From: Symsagittifera roscoffensis
Taxonomy: Eukaryota; Xenacoelomorpha; Acoela; Convolutidae
Length of the DNA: 64,000 nt
Reading direction: 5' to 3'
NCBI RefSeq assembly: GCF_963678635.1
Contig: NC_087068.1
Location: forward strand, 42,865,649-42,929,648
Part shown: positions 60,001 to 64,000 of the stretch, piece after piece
Layout: every line of letters starts with the position of its first letter
Position numbering within the stretch: the first letter of the stretch is position 1
The notes under the pieces: generated by a model
Seen by the model: the letters and a program-made list of their open reading frames with translations, nothing else
Database searches by the model: none
What the model was told of the DNA's origin: nothing
Translations under genes and position numbers: made by a program

Positions 60001-60845
60001 AATGACGCTTATCGACATACTTTTGTTCCTAATCTCTTCTTAGGAAAAATCAAAACTAATCATACATGTTGAACGTTTTTACATCAGCACAGAATTATTT
60101 AAGTGTCTTTTTTTCATCATGTTTGTAACCAAATTTTGGCCCTTGATGTGGTTGTAAAATTTTGCACCGGTTCGAAACATCGACATTTGAATATTCTGAA
60201 TATCAGCATAGTACATACAATTGACAGGAAACACACCTCCAGTGGAGCTGAAGATCTACACGTGGATGGACGCCACTCTGAAAGAGCTCTCTAGTTTGAT
60301 CAAAGAAGTGAACCACGACGCCAGAAAGAGAGGCACCTTCTTCTCCTTCAGAGTAGTCTACCCGGACCAGAGAAAACCCATCTACAGAATGAAGGACCTA
60401 GGCATGTCATCTGTCATTTCAGTAGTTTATATTTTTACTAACTGTATAGGAAACTATATTTTGAGGAAAAAGAGGCTCTTTTACCGTCTCCGCACCACCA
60501 ATAAAAAAGAATTTTCCACGCCTGCCATTGATGGAGGTTATATATGACCGCCACATGGCTTTGGAAACAGTAAAAGAGCCCAAAAACTGTAAATCCGTAT
60601 CTTTTTGTTTATGTTTTTTTGTTTTGTTGAGCATGCAATACATTTAAATTGATTTTGTTTCAGGCACAACATGTACTGGAAAGAAAGGTCTAGATGACAA
60701 TATATCTTTGGCAAGTGCGAAGTTCACAATTGGCGATTACATCGACGTGGCAATATCTATTCCCCCCGGTCCGGGAGGAGGTCCAAGGGGAGGGATGCAT
60801 CATGGCCACGGAGGAGGAGGGGATAGGCGACCGAGGCCCTACTGA
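56868..60845 (+). CDS. SAP18: SAP18, Sin3-associated protein 18, three exons
   Basis: Exons 56868-57027, 60228-60401 and 60664-60845 give 171 residues with a stop at 60843. DREKTCPLLLRVF, YTWMDATLKEL, GKKGLDDN and FTIGDYIDVAI are signatures of SAP18's ubiquitin-like fold. Human SAP18 is 153 residues; the extra length is an acidic/glycine N terminus and a Gly/Arg/His-rich tail before the conserved final RPY. SAP18 works in the nucleus in the Sin3-HDAC co-repressor and, with RNPS1 and Acinus, in the ASAP complex at exon junctions. The start ATG is the first in frame after an acceptor-like site. Intron 1 is GT-AG; intron 2 needs a GC donor. The gene lies on the same strand as, and close behind, the MAP3K4-like gene. 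Confidence 0.96.
57028..60227 (+). repeat. SAP18 intron 1 filled with ~165-bp tandem repeats
   Basis: From about 57340 to 59980 there are a dozen or more degenerate copies of a unit containing aactaccctcccaaatctgag followed by ttttgggttcaatcgaaag and gctcctctgcat. Copies recur about every 160-190 bp (for example 57560, 57743, 58109, 58285, 58732, 58898 and 59231). No exon or ncRNA is recognised. Confidence 0.75.
60228..60401 (+). CDS. SAP18: SAP18 exon 2
   Basis: Acceptor attgacag, phase 1. It encodes GNTPPVELKIYTWMDATLKE through FRVVYPDQRKPIYRMKDLG, the core of the fold. It ends ctag|gcatgt, a GC donor in phase 1. Confidence 0.95.
60402..60663 (+). other. SAP18 intron 2, GC-AG type, with a local inverted repeat
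   Basis: The only split that keeps the conserved reading frame starts the intron at gcatgt and ends it at tttgtttcag. Inside, ggctcttttaccgtctcc near 60473 and its near-complement ggaaacagtaaaagagcc near 60564 form an inverted repeat. Confidence 0.8.
60664..60845 (+). CDS. SAP18: SAP18 exon 3
   Basis: Acceptor tttgtttcag, phase 1. It encodes TTCTGKKGLDDNISLASAKF, then TIGDYIDVAISIPPGPG and a Gly/Arg/His tail ending RPRPY, with stop TGA at 60843. Confidence 0.95.
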
Positions 60846-63800
60846 TTATAAAGGGAGGCTTTGAGATTTGTATACTTTCACGAATCACTCACTTTGTCTT
60901 ATAGTGATTATAGAAAACAATATAGTTCTTTTTATTTGATTTGATATTCTGTTTCTGTGCTTATGATTATTTCTTTTTGTTTCAAAGAAAATGAGAAATG
61001 AAGTTGAACTGTTTTGATTGAAAGATGATTCTCTTGAGGTTACGTACTTTGGTCGCGTGCTTTGTTTTTAACGGTTTTCTTCCTCAGTCAAAGCGATTTA
61101 TGATATAAGAGAATTAATGAACAAGGTAATTTAGCTTTTTTTAAAAGCTGATACTGGCTTTAATGATGCTTAAATGTCGCTAGAGCTTATTTTCATTGAT
61201 GGCATTATGTACAAAGGATCTTCTTTCAGACGTAAAATGAATATAATGCTTGTGCACTGCTAGCGTCATCCACAGTTTTATCCTCTCGCATATCAGGAAA
61301 AACTGAAATCATTTGTGTATAATGGAAAATGAAAACAATGCTTGTACTTTGCTAGCGTCATCCAAAGTTTAACAAGATGATCTGTCATGAACTCTCTAAA
61401 AATACATCTTTTACATGTTCAATTTTTTTCTATCTGTTTCGGAAATTTTTTAACCTGACTGGCTTAATTCTATTTCAGTTTTTTTACACAGGCGGGCCAG
61501 CGACCGTTGTCTTATATTTTTTTTCCTACGCAACTCGCAAATAAAAGTAATCATTTGTCGGGTTTTATGGTATATTTTTAAGCCCCGGTAATTTATTAGC
61601 ATATTCGGGCTCAAAAAATGCCGGCCTATTATTTATCTGCTGATGTTTTGCAGGCTTAGTTGCCACATCTAAGAATATATTTTTTTTACTGTTATCAATT
61701 TTTACTGTAGTTGCTTTGAGTGTTAAAATCCGGCCGAATCGAAAGTTATTTTTAATGCTGGTTGTAATTTAACGAATTCGGTTTGTCATTTTTTTTGTCT
61801 TTTTATCGGGTTAATATTTTTCGGCTTAATTTATATCAATCTAGAGGCCCATTTCTACGTGGTTGTGGATCGGTAATTTTTTTTTTTTTTTTTAGTTCAT
61901 AAAAAACTTAAATTAATCAACATGTACAAAAGCATATAAATATTCAATTGGAATCTTACACATCGCGTAATAACCAAACCAATAATTACATCAAGAGGCA
62001 ATTTTGTAAAAGCAACTAATTTTTTTTGTGTGCACGCGTTTGCTCTTAGGGGAAAGGGACATATTTTTTTAAACGTTTTTTAGTTTAGAATTTTTTGATG
62101 TTTTTTTCGCATGAAACGTTTCTGCTCAGGTTTTTTCAGCTTTGTTACCGCTTGTTAATTATAAATTCAAATTCAATCAACCATCCGGCGCTTTTTTTTT
62201 GACAAAACGATTGTTTCAATTTTTTCGTTTGATTTTAATCATATTTGTATCGCAAGTGGTGTGAAGCTCAGCGTGAGGCTGAATAAATTCAAGCGACCGT
62301 GGCGCAAGCATAAAGGACGTTAGACTCCTAATCACGTGGTCAAAGGCTGGATTCAGGCTCTTATTTTTTCGACTTAAACTGTTTCGGCTTTTCTTCTATC
62401 GACTCAGTGGCCTTATATTGCTAGTTATGACCTTAAAAAGTTATGTCTGTTTTAATTAAGAGCTATGTTCTAAAAAAAATTTCGGCGTTATGGGTGTCTG
62501 CTCAAGTTTTGTCTTATTTATTACCGCTTGGTAAGATTTTTTCAGATGCTGACTCTATATTCAGTTTCAATTGTCTTGATAGTTTTTTAATCAAACGGTT
62601 CAATATTACCGAGACAAACATGAAAAGCTTTATTAAATTTCGAGTTTTCATTGAGCAGCTTCTGTCGGCTAGTTTGCCATGCTACGAGTGTGATGTATCG
62701 CAAGTGGTTCTAAGCTCAGCCTCGCCTCTGTGTACAAAGTGTTTTGTGGACATGTCTTTTTGTTTCGGTTTCCTTGTTCTTGCGACTGCTTCAACTGTTG
62801 GGTCTTTTCGGGATTGTTTTTTTTCTGCGAGTTGTTGCAACTTTTTTTGTATGTTTCTGCTTATACAAATAATTAAGCTTAAAAAGCTGCGGAAAAATTT
62901 TTTCTTTCTTTTTCCTCTAAGTAACAGAATAGGGAAGATTGGGGCCTTCTGTCTCAAAATTATATTAAAAAAAACTGTTTTGATAAAATCAGTATTTATA
63001 CTCATGTTGTTTCTTTCAGCTCAAACTTGAATATGAAATGTTAATGAAGCCCTTGGCCCTTTTTTGAACTTTCATGGTTTTTTTGCTTTATTTTTTACAT
63101 TTTATGGTCATTTTTTTACTGTTTGTTTTTAATTTTGGTTACTCCTCTTTACTGTCACTTAGCTTTTCTAGAGAAAGGAACTTTCTCTAATTCGAGCAAT
63201 TCCTACTATTTTGGACTCCTTTTTTGTGTTCTTTTATCGGTACATTAATGCAATTTCTGAATTTTGCGGATAATTGAAGTTTTTATGCGAGTTTTTGGTG
63301 AAAATTTTAATTGTGAGAGAACGAAATAACTTTCACTTCTTTCAATATAGGTCTTGATGATTTTTTTTCCTCTAATTTGGTTAACTCTTAAATTTGATGT
63401 TCGCGGATTGGTTGATAATTTGTCATTAAGGCAAACTTCACCACCAAACAGCAGAAATCAACAGGCCACAAAAAAGTAAATGACTTCGAATTTCAAAAGA
63501 TTTCAATTTCATGAATTCTGAGCGGAACCAAAAAACATTAATTGCGGTAATCACATAGAGCCTACTAAAAAAAAGAATTACGGGAATCACAGAAAGCCTA
63601 CCAAAATAACTCAAAGTGTGTAAAAGAAGAACGTTTTTTAGTCAACCAGATTTAATAAATCAACACTTAGGAAGAAATATGTCTAAATTTATGATAAAAT
63701 AATCTATATTTTTGTTGGGTAAAATTTGTGTATCAGCCTGCAAATCTGCCATAAGAATAGAACCCGCCAAATTCTGCTTTTCCTGGATTTAATGATTTCA

Positions 63801-64000
63801 GTGATAAAAAAGAATGGCATGTTGCTATAACGATATGATTTTGCTTGGAATGCAAACGAAAGATATCTGAAACCGACCCGAACAAAAAGTCCCTTAATAC
63901 TTCTAATCGATAATTTGATCAATCGATTGTTTTGAAATTTCAAAAAAAAAACAGCGATATTAAGATTATTGTATTCTTTTCATTAGGTTCTGAGTGTTAA
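60846..64000. repeat. 3.1-kb region after SAP18, repeats only
   Basis: It contains a ~92-bp tandem duplication (61234 and 61326), a gcaactcgcaaataaaag element near 61530, a tRNA-like stretch at 62293-62362, palindrome-type elements near 62244 and 62690, and a partial ~450-bp family copy at 63330-63520. A 195-codon frame at 62443-63030 is T-rich, runs through a repeat copy and is not credible. No gene is recognised. Confidence 0.6.

Noticed and set aside
62443-63030. 195-codon plus-strand ORF after SAP18
   Set aside because: It is T-rich (Phe, Leu, Ser, Lys), crosses a repeat copy near 62690 and matches no family; most likely a chance frame.

Overview
This is animal nuclear DNA. Both host genes are split by GT-AG introns, long AT-rich (strongly T-rich on this strand) introns are full of dispersed repeats, and the proteins are metazoan types (a MEKK4-like MAP3K and SAP18). 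I cannot name the species; it looks like a non-vertebrate animal. Nothing bacterial is present.

Positions 1 to about 14,460 hold the right-hand part of a very large Ty3/Gypsy-type LTR retrotransposon, cut by the window's left edge. Its base composition is visibly more GC-rich than the rest. In order: the 3' part of pol (RNase H, integrase, a GPF-type integrase tail, then a long extension ending in a domain that resembles the TARG1/OARD1 macrodomain); a leader with a good candidate intron; ORF2 (coiled coil, a complete SGNH/GDSL hydrolase domain and a second degenerate SGNH-like domain); an in-frame TAG; ORF3 (about 1,540 codons, unrecognised) in the same frame; ORF4 overlapping ORF3 in another frame; a purine tract; and a putative 3' LTR with a TATA box and AATAAA. 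The roughly 9 kb of accessory ORFs after pol is the most unusual content of the window.

Positions about 14,864 to 56,031 hold a host gene on the plus strand whose 14 recognised exons, joined by matching splice phases, encode a MAP3K4/MEKK4-like kinase. The first recognised exons lie just downstream of the retrotransposon. The next intron is 15.4 kb and is filled mostly by a 13.3 kb tandem array of 1.5-1.9 kb units, three of which begin in the tail of the preceding exon. Later introns carry ~165-bp degenerate tandem repeats, a ~450-bp dispersed family, tRNA-derived SINE-like elements, short hairpin elements and a fold-back element. Nearly all the directional families lie in the same orientation as the genes. 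The kinase domain keeps its main catalytic residues but lacks the glycine-rich loop.

Positions 56,868 to 60,845 encode SAP18 in three exons, about 840 bp downstream of the kinase gene on the same strand. Its second intron uses a GC donor. The last 3.1 kb contains only repeats and T-rich sequence. MAP3K4 belongs to stress MAP-kinase signalling and SAP18 to Sin3 co-repressor and exon-junction (ASAP) complexes; their adjacency suggests no obvious functional link.
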